Part shown: positions 29,341 to 37,019 of the stretch, in pieces
How positions within the stretch are numbered: position 1 is the first letter of the stretch
Layout of the letters: each line of letters begins with the position of its first letter
Assembly: GCA_031277855.1 (NCBI GenBank)
Contig: JAITLO010000018.1
Location: 1 to 64,000, forward strand
Reading direction: 5' to 3'
DNA: 64,000 bases
Source of the DNA: Acidovorax sp.
GTDB lineage: Bacteria > Pseudomonadota > Gammaproteobacteria > Burkholderiales > Burkholderiaceae_C
Program-made: the position numbers and the translations under genes
Notes under the pieces: model-generated
Seen by the model: only the letters and a program-made list of their open reading frames with translations
Told to the model about the DNA's origin: nothing
The model's database searches: none

Positions 29341-30120
29341 TCAGTCGGCCAGCTCCACCACCACGGGTGTGTGGTCGCTGGGCTGCGGGTTCTTGCGGGG
29401 TGCGCGGTCAATGCGGCAGGCCGTGGTGCGCTGGCGCAGCGCATCGCTGACCAGGATATGGTCGATACGCAAGCCGCGGTTCTTCTGAAAACCCAGCATG
29501 CGGTAATCCCACCAGGAAAAGCTTTTCTCCGGCTGCTCGAACATGCGAAAGGCATCGCTCAGCCCCAGGTCCAGCAGGGCCTGGAAATGTGCGCGCTCTT
29601 CCACCGTGTGGTGGATGGTGTCTTTGAGGCCCACAGGGTCGAAGGAGTCCCGATCCTCAGGCGCCACATTGAAATCGCCCACCAGCACCAGTTGCGGATA
29701 TTGGGCCATCTCGGCCTTCACCCAGTCATGCAAGGCCTGCAGCCATTGCATCTTGTAGGCGAACTTGTCGGTGCCTGGCGCTTGTCCGTTGACGAAATAG
29801 CAGTTGATCACACGCAGCGGCCCTTGCGGCGTGTCCAGCGTGGCCGCAATGGCGCGGGCCTGGGGGTCATCCAGGCACGGAATATTGCGCACCACATCAC
29901 GCACCGGGCTGCGGGTGAGCCAGGCCACGCCGTTATAGGTTTTCTGGCCATGGGCCACGGCGTGGTAGCCGGCAGCCTGCAAGGCATCAAACGGGAATTT
30001 GTCGTCGCTGAGCTTGAGCTCCTGCAAGCCCAGGGCATCGACGGGGTTGGCTTCCAGCCAGGCCAGGACTTGGGGCAGACGCACCGAGAGGGAGTTCACG
30101 TTCCACGTGGCAATTTGCAT
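29341..30120 (-). CDS. xth: Exodeoxyribonuclease III
   Basis: ExoIII is an AP endonuclease and 3'-5' exonuclease for base-excision repair. The 259-residue protein shows the complete EEP-fold signature: MQIATWNVNSLSVRL, the metal-binding Glu in LQELKL, GVAWLTRSP, the GDFNVAPEDRD block, SWWDYR, LRIDHILVS, and the terminal PSDHTPVVVELAD with the catalytic His. The start is the ATG complementary to 30118-30120. The reading frame remains open far upstream, but that part has no family resemblance. It is divergent from the yqcC gene, with 165 bases between. Confidence 0.95.
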   Translation of the reverse strand: MQIATWNVNSLSVRLPQVLAWLEANPVDALGLQELKLSDDKFPFDALQAAGYHAVAHGQKTYNGVAWLTRSPVRDVVRNIPCLDDPQARAIAATLDTPQGPLRVINCYFVNGQAPGTDKFAYKMQWLQALHDWVKAEMAQYPQLVLVGDFNVAPEDRDSFDPVGLKDTIHHTVEERAHFQALLDLGLSDAFRMFEQPEKSFSWWDYRMLGFQKNRGLRIDHILVSDALRQRTTACRIDRAPRKNPQPSDHTPVVVELAD

Positions 30121-30285
30121 GACGTCATCCAAAAAATACAGAGAGGGCGCATCAAGGCGCGCAGAGCCGGCGCAGCCTGCTGCGCCAGGGAATGCCTGAT
30201 CGTAGCAAGCCGGGTGCCCAGTGCCGTGCTGGCTGTGGATGCCCCACAGGCTGCGAGGGATGCAAAAGTTCGCACAATACCAACC

Positions 30286-30642
30286 ATGAGCGAAAACACC
30301 ACCTTCAACACCCAGCACCAGCAGCTGCGTACGCAACTTCAGCAACTGGAAGCTGCGCTGCGCGACGCCGGCCTGTGGGGTGCACTGCCACCCAGCGAGC
30401 AGGCCATGGCATCCACCATGCCGTTTATGTTTGACACCTTGCAGATCGAAGAATGGCTGCAATGGGTGTTTGTGCCGCGCCTGCACGCCTTGATGGATGG
30501 CGGCCTGCCACTGCCGGGTGAATGCAGCGTTCAGCCCCTGGCTGAGCACCAGTGGAACGAGCGTGCCCTGGAGCGGCACCAGGCTGCGCTGCATGTGCTG
30601 GTGCAGATTGATGCCACGCTGTCGGGCAAGGCCGCGGGCTGA
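30286..30642 (+). CDS. YqcC family protein (DUF446)
   Basis: The 118-residue helical protein matches the YqcC/DUF446 family: LRTQLQQLEAALRDAGLW, then the conserved TMPFMFDTLQIEEWLQWVFVPR, then LDALMDGG-like spacing (LHALMDGGLPLPG). In E. coli yqcC lies beside the pseudouridine synthase gene truC, and the family has been called a putative tRNA-pseudouridine-synthase associated protein, though no activity has been proven. The ATG at 30286 is the first plausible start after the divergent promoter region shared with xth. Confidence 0.88.
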   Translation: MSENTTFNTQHQQLRTQLQQLEAALRDAGLWGALPPSEQAMASTMPFMFDTLQIEEWLQWVFVPRLHALMDGGLPLPGECSVQPLAEHQWNERALERHQAALHVLVQIDATLSGKAAG

Positions 30643-30679
30643 GGCCTTCCTCTGCCTGTTCTGGCCTGGGCAGCCAGGC

Positions 30680-31225
30680 TCAGGTTGCGGGCCCCTCCAG
30701 CGCCCGCAGCAGCACCGCAAGCTGGGCATCCAGCTGTTCCAGCGCATCGGCTGGCATGGCCGACAGCATGCTGCGTTCGTTTTCGACGTGCACTTCGACT
30801 GCACGATCGATCAGCGCCAAGCCTTTATCCGTGAGCTGCACCAGGCTGCTGCGTGCGTCCTGGGCGTTGGGTATGCGCTGCACCCAGCCGCAGCTTTCCA
30901 GTCGTTTGAGCCTGTGGGTCATGGTGCCCGAGGTCACCATCAACATGGAAAACAGCGCGGTAGGGCTGAGGCAGTAGGGTGCACCGGAGCGGCGCAGCGC
31001 GGCCAGCATGTCGAACTCCCACAGGCTCAGGCCGAACTCCGAAAACCCAGACTCCAACTGCTGCTCCAGCAATGCGGCGCAACGCTTGATGCGGCCTATG
31101 GGGGCCATGGGGCTTACGTCCAGGTCTGGGCGCTCACGGCGCCATTGTTCCAGGATGGCGTCCACGGCATCGGGTGTGGGGCTAGCGTTTGGAGCCGGGC
31201 TTGGAACAGGTGTTTGTCTTGACTT
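30680..31225 (-). CDS. MarR family transcriptional regulator
   Basis: MarR proteins are dimeric winged-helix repressors that usually respond to small phenolic or toxic compounds. The HTH core is visible as LRRSGAPYCLSPTALFSMLMVTSGTMTHRL (in parts), followed by the wing containing DARSSLVQLTDKG. The N-terminal start is uncertain: the frame stays open to an ATG at 31291 that lies inside eamA. A TTG at 31225 with GGAG nine bases upstream gives 181 residues and is preferred. It is divergent from the EamA transporter gene, and two operator-like palindromes occupy the gap, so it probably represses both. Confidence 0.85.
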   Translation of the reverse strand, partial: KSRQTPVPSPAPNASPTPDAVDAILEQWRRERPDLDVSPMAPIGRIKRCAALLEQQLESGFSEFGLSLWEFDMLAALRRSGAPYCLSPTALFSMLMVTSGTMTHRLKRLESCGWVQRIPNAQDARSSLVQLTDKGLALIDRAVEVHVENERSMLSAMPADALEQLDAQLAVLLRALEGPAT

Positions 31226-31233
31226 CAAGATAA
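31216..31233. promoter_or_regulatory. Operator-like palindrome A (MarR)
   Basis: TGTCTTGA-CT-TCAAGATA is an inverted repeat with one mismatch outside the centre. It overlaps the presumed marR start codon, so binding there would block its own expression. It shares the TATCTTGA half-site with palindrome B. Confidence 0.7.
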
Positions 31234-31253
31234 TTTGCTCCAACAATGTAGTT

Positions 31254-31271
31254 ATCTTGAATTGAAGATAA
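31254..31271. promoter_or_regulatory. Operator-like palindrome B (MarR)
   Basis: TATCTTGAATTGAAGATA has arms TATCTT/AAGATA, and GTTATCTT/AAGATAAC if extended. Its centre is 38 bases from that of palindrome A. It ends three bases before the eamA start codon, so occupancy would block eamA expression. Each arm resembles half-sites seen for MarR-type repressors. Confidence 0.7.
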
Positions 31272-31274
31272 CAT

Positions 31275-32147
31275 ATGGCCGCACCCCACACCTTGCTCTA
31301 TTGGCGCGACGTCTTGCTGACGGCGCTGGCCCCCGCCATCTGGGGCTCTACCTATATCGTGACCTCGGAACTTCTCCCCCCGGATCGGCCCTTTACCGCT
31401 GCCTTGATTCGGGTGTTGCCTGCAGGTCTGTTGTTGCTGCTGATCACGCGGCACATGCCAAAGCAAAATGCCTGGTGGCGGCTGCTGGTGCTCAGTGCCC
31501 TCAACATCGGTGTGTTTCAGGCGCTGCTGTTTGTGGCGGCCTATCGTTTGCCGGGTGGCCTGGCCGCGGTGCTGGGTGCCATCCAGCCCTTGCTGGTGAT
31601 GGTGCTGGCCTGGGTGGCCGATCGCCGTGCTCCAGGCCGTGCAACCCTGTGGTTTGCGGTGCTGGGTGTGTGTGGCATGGCCGTGCTGCTGCTGTCGCCG
31701 CAAACCGTGTTCGAGCCCGTGGGCGTGGCTGCAGCACTCTTAGGTGCAGCCTGCATGGCCTGTGGTGTCTGGCTCACGCGCCGCTGGCGCATGGATTTGC
31801 CTGTGCTGGCGCTGACGGGCTGGCAACTGCTGCTGGGCGGCCTGATGCTGCTGCCGGTGGCATGGTGGGTGGATGCACCCTTGCCTGCGCTTACCCCCAC
31901 GCAATGGGCTGCCTATGCCTATCTCTGCCTAGCCGGCGCCTTGCTTGCCTATGCACTCTGGTTCCGTGGTGTCGCCCGTCTGCCCACGGTGGCCGTGGCA
32001 TCACTGGGCCTGCTCAGTCCGCTGTCGGCCGTGGTGCTGGGCTGGGCTTTGCTAGGCCAGTCTATGACAGGGGTTGCCTTGTTGGGGCTGGTGACGGTGC
32101 TGGCCAGCGTCTTCGCTGTGCAGAGGTTCTCTACACGGGAGCGCTAG
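31275..32147 (+). CDS. EamA-family (DMT superfamily) permease
   Basis: The 290-residue protein has ten predicted membrane helices arranged as two EamA repeats: LTALAPAIWGSTYIVTSELLP opens the first, and VGVAAALLGAACMACGVWLTRRW opens the second. Members export amino acids, metabolites or drugs. Divergence from a MarR gene suggests an efflux pump induced by its substrate, which cannot be named. The start ATG 31275 directly follows the second operator. An overlapping long frame from 31235 is a shadow without hydrophobic periodicity. Confidence 0.92.
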   Translation: MAAPHTLLYWRDVLLTALAPAIWGSTYIVTSELLPPDRPFTAALIRVLPAGLLLLLITRHMPKQNAWWRLLVLSALNIGVFQALLFVAAYRLPGGLAAVLGAIQPLLVMVLAWVADRRAPGRATLWFAVLGVCGMAVLLLSPQTVFEPVGVAAALLGAACMACGVWLTRRWRMDLPVLALTGWQLLLGGLMLLPVAWWVDAPLPALTPTQWAAYAYLCLAGALLAYALWFRGVARLPTVAVASLGLLSPLSAVVLGWALLGQSMTGVALLGLVTVLASVFAVQRFSTRER

Positions 32148-32149
32148 GG

Positions 32150-32177
32150 GCTGTGCCTATTTTGAGTCCTGCACAGC
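32150..32177 (+). terminator. Terminator-like hairpin behind eamA
   Basis: GCTGTGC (32150-32156) pairs perfectly with GCACAGC (32171-32177) around a T-rich loop, followed by TTTGATG. The short T-run makes it a weak terminator candidate. It also marks the point where the G+C content begins to fall. Confidence 0.5.
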
Positions 32178-32376
32178 TTTGATGTGAATGAGGTGGGTAT
32201 AAAGCCTCTCGAACATGGAGCTACCGTGGTTTATGCCACGTAAGACCCTATCCGAAGTTCTGACCATTATTTGAATCTACAGCCAAGGCTGAATACCGCA
32301 GATATGTCTTGGTCAGGTGCCAGAAATTTTTAAAAATTTGAATCCATAAATCATACAGAGTGGGTGATCTAGCTGC

Positions 32377-32973
32377 TTATAAATTATAGACTGTCACCCC
32401 GACGGCAATACCGTTATTGAGCGAGTGAAGCAGCCATGTGTAATAGAAAGGATTCCCCTGTGGTCGGTCTCTTATTTGATAAACTGCACCCAGCATTAGT
32501 CCGATATTAAATGCTAGAAAGAAAGCTCGATCCAGCCCATGAGCCATGCCAAACAGAGCTGAGGAAATAAAAATATAAAAACTCCAATGCATGATGTTGA
32601 ACATGTTCAGTAATTTCTTGATGACATGTTGGAAAACAATGGTCTCGAACCAAGGAGATAATATGATTGATAAAAAACTTGTGGCCCATAGCGATTTTTT
32701 TAGCCACTCTTTGTTTGGCTTTAAAATATTGCTTGTATCCATTTTAAGTTCTTGATATATGAGAAGTGTTATTACGTTAAGCGTAATGGCAGCAATGTAA
32801 GCCAGCAGCACAAGAAGCAATGGATGGATATTGTTTATTCTTAATAAAAGATTTTTTATTTTATGAAATGGAAGGATATTCCATTTGCCTGTTGTTGGTT
32901 GCTGTGATTTGGGATTGCCTTCGGCAGACGGTTGTGTGGCGGCTGTGTTTGCGTTGCTTGCTGACTTCACCAT
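32377..32973 (-). CDS. CPBP-family (CAAX protease-like) membrane protein, copy 1
   Basis: The 198-residue protein has a hydrophilic N-terminus and about five membrane helices. It shows the CPBP (Abi) intramembrane family motifs: motif 1 as ETIVFQ in place of the classical EExxxR, motif 2 as FGMAHG, and motif 3 as HSLNNG. Members include CAAX-type proteases, bacteriocin self-immunity proteins and phage-defence candidates. The loss of the second Glu and the Arg makes proteolysis uncertain. GGAGG sits six bases ahead of the ATG. The gene is far poorer in G+C than its neighbours and uses many A/T-ending codons, a sign of horizontal transfer. Confidence 0.75.
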   Translation of the reverse strand: MVKSASNANTAATQPSAEGNPKSQQPTTGKWNILPFHKIKNLLLRINNIHPLLLVLLAYIAAITLNVITLLIYQELKMDTSNILKPNKEWLKKSLWATSFLSIILSPWFETIVFQHVIKKLLNMFNIMHWSFYIFISSALFGMAHGLDRAFFLAFNIGLMLGAVYQIRDRPQGNPFYYTWLLHSLNNGIAVGVTVYNL

Positions 32974-33075
32974 AAAACCTCCATGGGATTAAAACGGTAG
33001 AGCGTAATATTTTTGTTAAATAGCTGCTTATTAAATAAAAGTAAATTTCAAGGAAATTCTTTAAATCTACTTTAA

Positions 33076-33594
33076 TTAGATATTGCTTTTCCACACCAAA
33101 AAAGCAATGCCATTATTCATAAAATGAACCATCCATGTGTAGAAAAATGGTCTTCCTGGTGGATTGAATCGTAGTTGATAAACTGTGGCCAAGATGAGGC
33201 CTCCCATGAATGCCGGTAAAAATTCTAGCTTAGAGCCATGTGCCATGCCAAAAAATATGGATGAAGTAAAAATATAGATACTTGAATTGGTGATTTTTCT
33301 CCAGATAAGCAATCGTTTGATTGCATGTTGAAAAATCAATGTTTCAAGCCATGGAGCCAAGAGAACTACGAAAAATCCAGTTAGCCAAGGGAATTTTTTA
33401 TGAGATTCTGTAAGCCACATTACACCGCGGGCATCCACACCCAGTTGTTCATATAAAAAGAATACAGATAAAAAAGCGAAATTCGTTGTGAAATAAGCCA
33501 AGATCACAAGAGGAATAGGGTGAATATTTTGATATCTAATCATGAAATAATAAAAAATATTTAATATGCTTTGGGATATTATTATTTCGTCCAT
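33076..33594 (-). CDS. CPBP-family (CAAX protease-like) membrane protein, copy 2
   Basis: This 172-residue protein is a paralogue of the next gene downstream. It shares NIHPIPLVILAYF (copy 1: NIHPLLLVLLAYI), the variant motif 1 ETLIFQHAIK, FGMAHG, and VHFMNNG. It is equally low in G+C. Its start is uncertain: the ATG at 33594 has GGAG only one base away, and no other start with a good site is seen. The genes lie 102 bases apart and probably arose by tandem duplication before or after transfer. No toxin or bacteriocin gene is seen beside them. Confidence 0.72.
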   Translation of the reverse strand: MDEIIISQSILNIFYYFMIRYQNIHPIPLVILAYFTTNFAFLSVFFLYEQLGVDARGVMWLTESHKKFPWLTGFFVVLLAPWLETLIFQHAIKRLLIWRKITNSSIYIFTSSIFFGMAHGSKLEFLPAFMGGLILATVYQLRFNPPGRPFFYTWMVHFMNNGIAFLVWKSNI

Positions 33595-34071
33595 TCTCCA
33601 TGCACTGGGACTAACCCTGTCTAGGATTTTTAGCAGAATTGAATAATATTCAGATAAAGTATCGAAAATATCATCAAGTATTTTTGGATATGTAGGGGTG
33701 TATATTGATTTAAGTGGTCATTCCTGCATGAATTGCATGCAATCTCATGCAATTCATTGATTGCAGACTCATGCCATTGACAAAAAATCAACATAGAAAA
33801 GCCCAGCACACACCTGTGCATGGTGTGTTTTTCGGCACAAAGAAGGTCTTATGCCGTTCTGTGGCTGGGTGCGCAGGGTTCAAGCAAAGAGGTGCTCCCC
33901 AGGGGCGCTGCCGGCAAGATGCCCGGGCCCTGTGCAGTCCACGGCATGGAGCTTTGGGCCAAGGCCGGCCGAGGGAGGGGTGTGGGAGGCTTGGGCGGGG
34001 TCTGTGAAAGGGGCTCCGCGCTTTGACGGCGGTGTGTGTGCCCAGCTACCGCGCGGCAGCCTGGTACAGGC
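33595..34071. other. Gene-free junction of the low-G+C island
   Basis: No gene is supported in these 477 bases. Up to about 33830 the sequence is A/T-rich like the CPBP genes, then it switches abruptly to G+C-rich DNA of the surrounding type. A small open frame (33630-33821, minus) has no family features. An inverted repeat lies at 33728-33757. No integrase, tRNA end or clear direct repeat was found at the switch point. Confidence 0.6.
33728..33757. repeat. 12-bp inverted repeat at the island edge
   Basis: ATGAATTGCATG (33728-33739) and CATGCAATTCAT (33746-33757) are exact reverse complements around a 6-base loop. It lies upstream of the CPBP genes on their strand and could be an operator, a terminator of unknown transcripts or a transfer scar. 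Confidence 0.6.
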
Positions 34072-35151
34072 TCAGTTTGCCCGGGCTGTCGCCTGAAACT
34101 CCAGCGTGGGCCGCTGGGTGCCGTCATCAAACACCAGTTGGCGCTCGGGCCAGCGCAGGGCGGCCAGTTTGAAGCGGGCTTGCAGCGGCTCACCGGCGCG
34201 GCGGGCCACCCAGCGGCCGCCAACGGAGTAGTCCACGCAAAACACATTGCGCTGCAGGCCGTGCCAGGCCGTGGGGGCGGTGCTGCCGAACAGCTCTTCC
34301 TCCTGCTTGCCGTGCACGGGCTTTTCCGGCGGATGCAGGCGGCGCCAGTAATGGCCAACGATGACGGGCACGCCCTCGTCATACTGGTTCCACCAGGCCA
34401 CGCGTTCCACAAAACGCCATTTGCCGCCGGCGTAAAACGGGGCCTGGGCCGCGCGTTCCACGCCGGTGGTCAGCACCTTGAGGGGGTTGACCATGCCCTT
34501 GTTCAGCTCGTTGTCGGCATGGGCGGGCAGCAGTGGTGGCTTTTGTGCGTGGTCTTCCAGGCTGTGGGGCCAGTCGTGGCGCTCTTGCTGCATGCGTGCG
34601 GCAATGCAGCTATCGCGGGCGATGCGGGAGGCTTCCAGCTCCCAGCGGTCGTATTCGTGGCGCACCTGGCCGGCTGGCATGGCGCGGGCAGCTTCCACCT
34701 GGGGCTGGACCCAGGCAGCGTGGATGATGCGCAGATCTTCGCGCTCCAGCCCCAGGGGCAGGGTGGACAGAAACTCCACAATGCGCTGGCGCTGGCCTTC
34801 GGCAGGGCGGTTGAAGGGAGCGTATTTGACCTGGTCGCTCTGGTAGCGCACGTCAAAGTACCAGCCCGAGCCATCTTTCGGGTCTTCGCGCAGCAGATTG
34901 ATTTCGTGGTTGCCCAAGATCGCATAGGCATGGCCGGCCTGGACCAGGTTCTGTACCCATTCCAGCACGGCCGGGCTGTCGGGGCCGCGGTCGCAGAAGT
35001 CGCCCACAAACACCAGCTTGCGGCCCTCGGGGTGCACGCCCCAGCGGTCATAACCCAGGTGGCGCAGCAGCTCACGCAGGGCGGTGAGTTCACCATGGAT
35101 ATCGCCCACGACATCCAGTGGGCCGGCTGGGAGTGGGGCGATCAAACTCAT
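34072..35151 (-). CDS. Metallophosphoesterase (PPP/ApaH-like)
   Basis: The calcineurin-like phosphoesterase motifs are complete: GDIHGE near residue 17, GDFCDRGPDS near 50, GNHE near 80, then later His residues (GHYW near residue 270). These coordinate two metal ions. The early pattern resembles the ApaH/PrpE diadenosine tetraphosphatases, but the 359-residue length exceeds them, so the substrate is open. The long middle part (residues about 100-250) is family-specific and rich in Arg/Glu. The start MSLIAPLPAG is preceded by an in-frame-free stretch, so it is fairly secure. It lies 116 bases downstream of folA on the same strand. Confidence 0.85.
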   Translation of the reverse strand: MSLIAPLPAGPLDVVGDIHGELTALRELLRHLGYDRWGVHPEGRKLVFVGDFCDRGPDSPAVLEWVQNLVQAGHAYAILGNHEINLLREDPKDGSGWYFDVRYQSDQVKYAPFNRPAEGQRQRIVEFLSTLPLGLEREDLRIIHAAWVQPQVEAARAMPAGQVRHEYDRWELEASRIARDSCIAARMQQERHDWPHSLEDHAQKPPLLPAHADNELNKGMVNPLKVLTTGVERAAQAPFYAGGKWRFVERVAWWNQYDEGVPVIVGHYWRRLHPPEKPVHGKQEEELFGSTAPTAWHGLQRNVFCVDYSVGGRWVARRAGEPLQARFKLAALRWPERQLVFDDGTQRPTLEFQATARAN

Positions 35152-35267
35152 GGGGCGCTGCGGAAAACGAAGGTGTTAGGAAATGTTGCTATGCAGCATA
35201 ACACTGTGTTGCTTGGGTCTGCAGGCCCGCAAGCGACAGGAATGCCATGCAGCCGGGCGCGGCAGGG

Positions 35268-35789
35268 TCAGCCCTGGCGGGTGTAGCTGACAAAGCTATA
35301 GGCCAGGCCCTTGGCGCTCACATGGTCGCTGCGCGTGGCCTCCACCCACTCCTCGCCCAGCGTGGGGGCGTGGGCATCGCCTTCAAAGTCCTGGTGGATG
35401 ATGGTCACTTCCACGCGCTGGGCCAGGGGCAGGGCCTGGGCGTAGATTTGCGCGCCGCCCATGACCCACACGCTGCTGTCATGGCGAGCCGCCTCTTGCA
35501 GAGCCGCTTCCAGGCTGGCTGCGCACACGGTGCTGGCATTGGCCGGGTTGGCTTGCGTGTCGGGCTGCCAGTCGGCCTGGCGGGTGACCACGATATTGGT
35601 ACGTCCCGGCAGCGGGCGAAAGCGCGGGGGCAGCGAATCCCAGGTCTTGCGGCCCATGATGACGGGGTGGCCCTGGGTCAGCGCCTTGAAGTGGGCCAGG
35701 TCCTCGGGCAGATGCCAGGGCATGGCGTTGTCCTTGCCAATGACGCCATTGGCGGCGCGGGCATAGATCAGGTTCACGGTCAGGGACAT
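35268..35789 (-). CDS. folA: Dihydrofolate reductase
   Basis: FolA reduces dihydrofolate to tetrahydrofolate with NADPH and recycles the product of ThyA. The 173-residue protein shows NGVIGKDNAMPWHLPEDL with the substrate Asp replaced by the usual Glu/Asp position, MGRKTWDSLP, LPGRTNIVVTR and the GGAQIYAQAL cofactor motif. The start is the ATG complementary to 35787-35789. An in-frame extension to 35981 lacks family resemblance. thyA lies 3.3 kb upstream on the same strand, separated by a cassette on the other strand. Confidence 0.95.
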   Translation of the reverse strand: MSLTVNLIYARAANGVIGKDNAMPWHLPEDLAHFKALTQGHPVIMGRKTWDSLPPRFRPLPGRTNIVVTRQADWQPDTQANPANASTVCAASLEAALQEAARHDSSVWVMGGAQIYAQALPLAQRVEVTIIHQDFEGDAHAPTLGEEWVEATRSDHVSAKGLAYSFVSYTRQG

Positions 35790-36137
35790 GGGCGGACTCG
35801 CAGGCAAAAAACAGGAGCGGCCAGAGCATATGCGGCCATGTTTTTGGAGTGTTTTATGCCCAAAAAACCAGCGGGGAGCGCACAGACTGCTCTGGTTGCG
35901 ATAGCGCGGAGCCGGGCTCCTGCGTCGCAGACTGGCCTGGATTTTCGCCGAGGACGGGCTGGGGCGCTGGGTCGTTGCCAAAGCCTGACGCTGCGGGCGG
36001 CTCTTGGCCCTTCTCTGGGTTGTGGCAGCCAGGCAGGCTGAGACCTGTGTGCGTCAAATATATCAAGCACTGCTATCGATAATATTGGCCTGTCTGGATT
36101 CCTCCGATTACGCTGCCAGCAATTTCTGAGGAATACC
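35790..36137. other. Spacer upstream of folA and the DapA-like gene
   Basis: No gene is supported in these 348 bases. The piece next to 36138 is A/T-rich (TCAAATATATCAAGCACTGC, then ATCGATAATATTGGCC) and probably holds the promoter of the DapA-like gene, with TAATAT as a possible -10 box. The part next to folA reads as an antisense frame extension without family features. Confidence 0.45.
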
Positions 36138-37019
36138 ATGAAAATCACCGGAATCGTTGGTTATCTGCTGAGCCCTTGCAAGGCCAATGGCGAGATTGAT
36201 AATGCCTTGCTGGCAGCGCATGTAAATCGGCTGATCGATGCCGGCGTGCATGGCGTGGCGCCTTTGGGCAGTGTGGGTTGCCTGCCCTATCTCAGCGATG
36301 CGGAGCGGGACGAGGTGGTCAGCACCACGGTGCAGGCCGCTGCAGGGCGTGTGCCCGTGCTGGTGGGCATCTCCAGCCTGAGCACGGCGCACACCATTCG
36401 CCACGCCCGGTTTGCCGAGGCCCAAGGCGCCGCCGCCCTGCAGCTGCTGCCCAGCACCTATTGGCAGCTCACCGAAAACGAGCTGCTGCGGTATTTTCAA
36501 ACCGTGGCTGAATCGGTTTCCATTCCCATTATGGCGTACAACAACCCATTTACCACGGGTTGGGATATGTCGGTGCCATTGCTGCAGAAAATCACCAGTA
36601 TACCGAATATCACCATGGTGAAAGAGGCCAGCCCCAATCCCGAAAAAATACCGGCATTGCGCAAAGCCTGTGGGGACCGGGTCGATATTTTTGTCGGCGT
36701 CAGCAAAATGGCCCAGAGCGGGTTTGCTGCCGGCGCCAAGGGCTGGTGCACCGCCGCGCCGAATGTGTGCGCGGCCCAGGTGCTGAATTTCTACCGCTGC
36801 GTGGTGGCCGGGGACTGGGAGGGGGCTGCCCTGTGGCTCAGCCGCCAGGAGCCCTTGCTCAACCAGATGCTGGACTACGGCCTGCCGCGTGCAGTGTCTG
36901 CCGGCCTGGAGATCCGGGGCGTGGATGCAGGCCATCTGCGTGCGCCGCTGCTGCCGCTGGAGGCCCAGCAGCGTGTAGCGCTGCAAAAGACAATTGTTGA
37001 AATGGAGACCACACAATGA
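36138..37019 (+). CDS. Dihydrodipicolinate synthase/N-acetylneuraminate lyase family protein
   Basis: This family forms a Schiff base between a lysine and a 2-oxo acid and then makes or breaks a C-C bond. The lysine is Lys162 in MVKEAS and the conserved tyrosine is Tyr134 in IMAYNNP. The 293-residue length is typical. The glycine-rich entry motif reads APLGSVGCLPYL where DapA has GTTGE, so it is not a standard dihydrodipicolinate synthase and may act on another keto-acid. It overlaps the next gene by four bases (ATGA). Pairing with a Bug-type binding protein suggests breakdown of an imported organic acid. Confidence 0.85.
   Translation: MKITGIVGYLLSPCKANGEIDNALLAAHVNRLIDAGVHGVAPLGSVGCLPYLSDAERDEVVSTTVQAAAGRVPVLVGISSLSTAHTIRHARFAEAQGAAALQLLPSTYWQLTENELLRYFQTVAESVSIPIMAYNNPFTTGWDMSVPLLQKITSIPNITMVKEASPNPEKIPALRKACGDRVDIFVGVSKMAQSGFAAGAKGWCTAAPNVCAAQVLNFYRCVVAGDWEGAALWLSRQEPLLNQMLDYGLPRAVSAGLEIRGVDAGHLRAPLLPLEAQQRVALQKTIVEMETTQ

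Noticed and set aside
31235-32182. Overlapping plus-strand frame of 315 codons in the eamA region
   Set aside because: The frame starting at 31275 has ten hydrophobic segments and the EamA pattern; the other is Cys/Arg/Gly-rich and lacks them.
33630-33821. Short minus-strand open frame of 63 codons in the low-G+C junction
   Set aside because: There is no ribosome-binding site, no family motif and it spans the inverted repeat; it is probably chance in A/T-rich DNA.
32150-34071. Genomic island with integrase, attachment sites or tRNA target
   Set aside because: Only the base composition shift and the CPBP genes are seen; no integrase, tRNA end or convincing direct repeats were found.
35790-35981. 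N-terminal extension of folA to 35981
   Set aside because: The extra 64 residues are Arg/Ser/Pro-rich without homology, and the family start MSLTVNLIYARAANGVIG lies at 35789.
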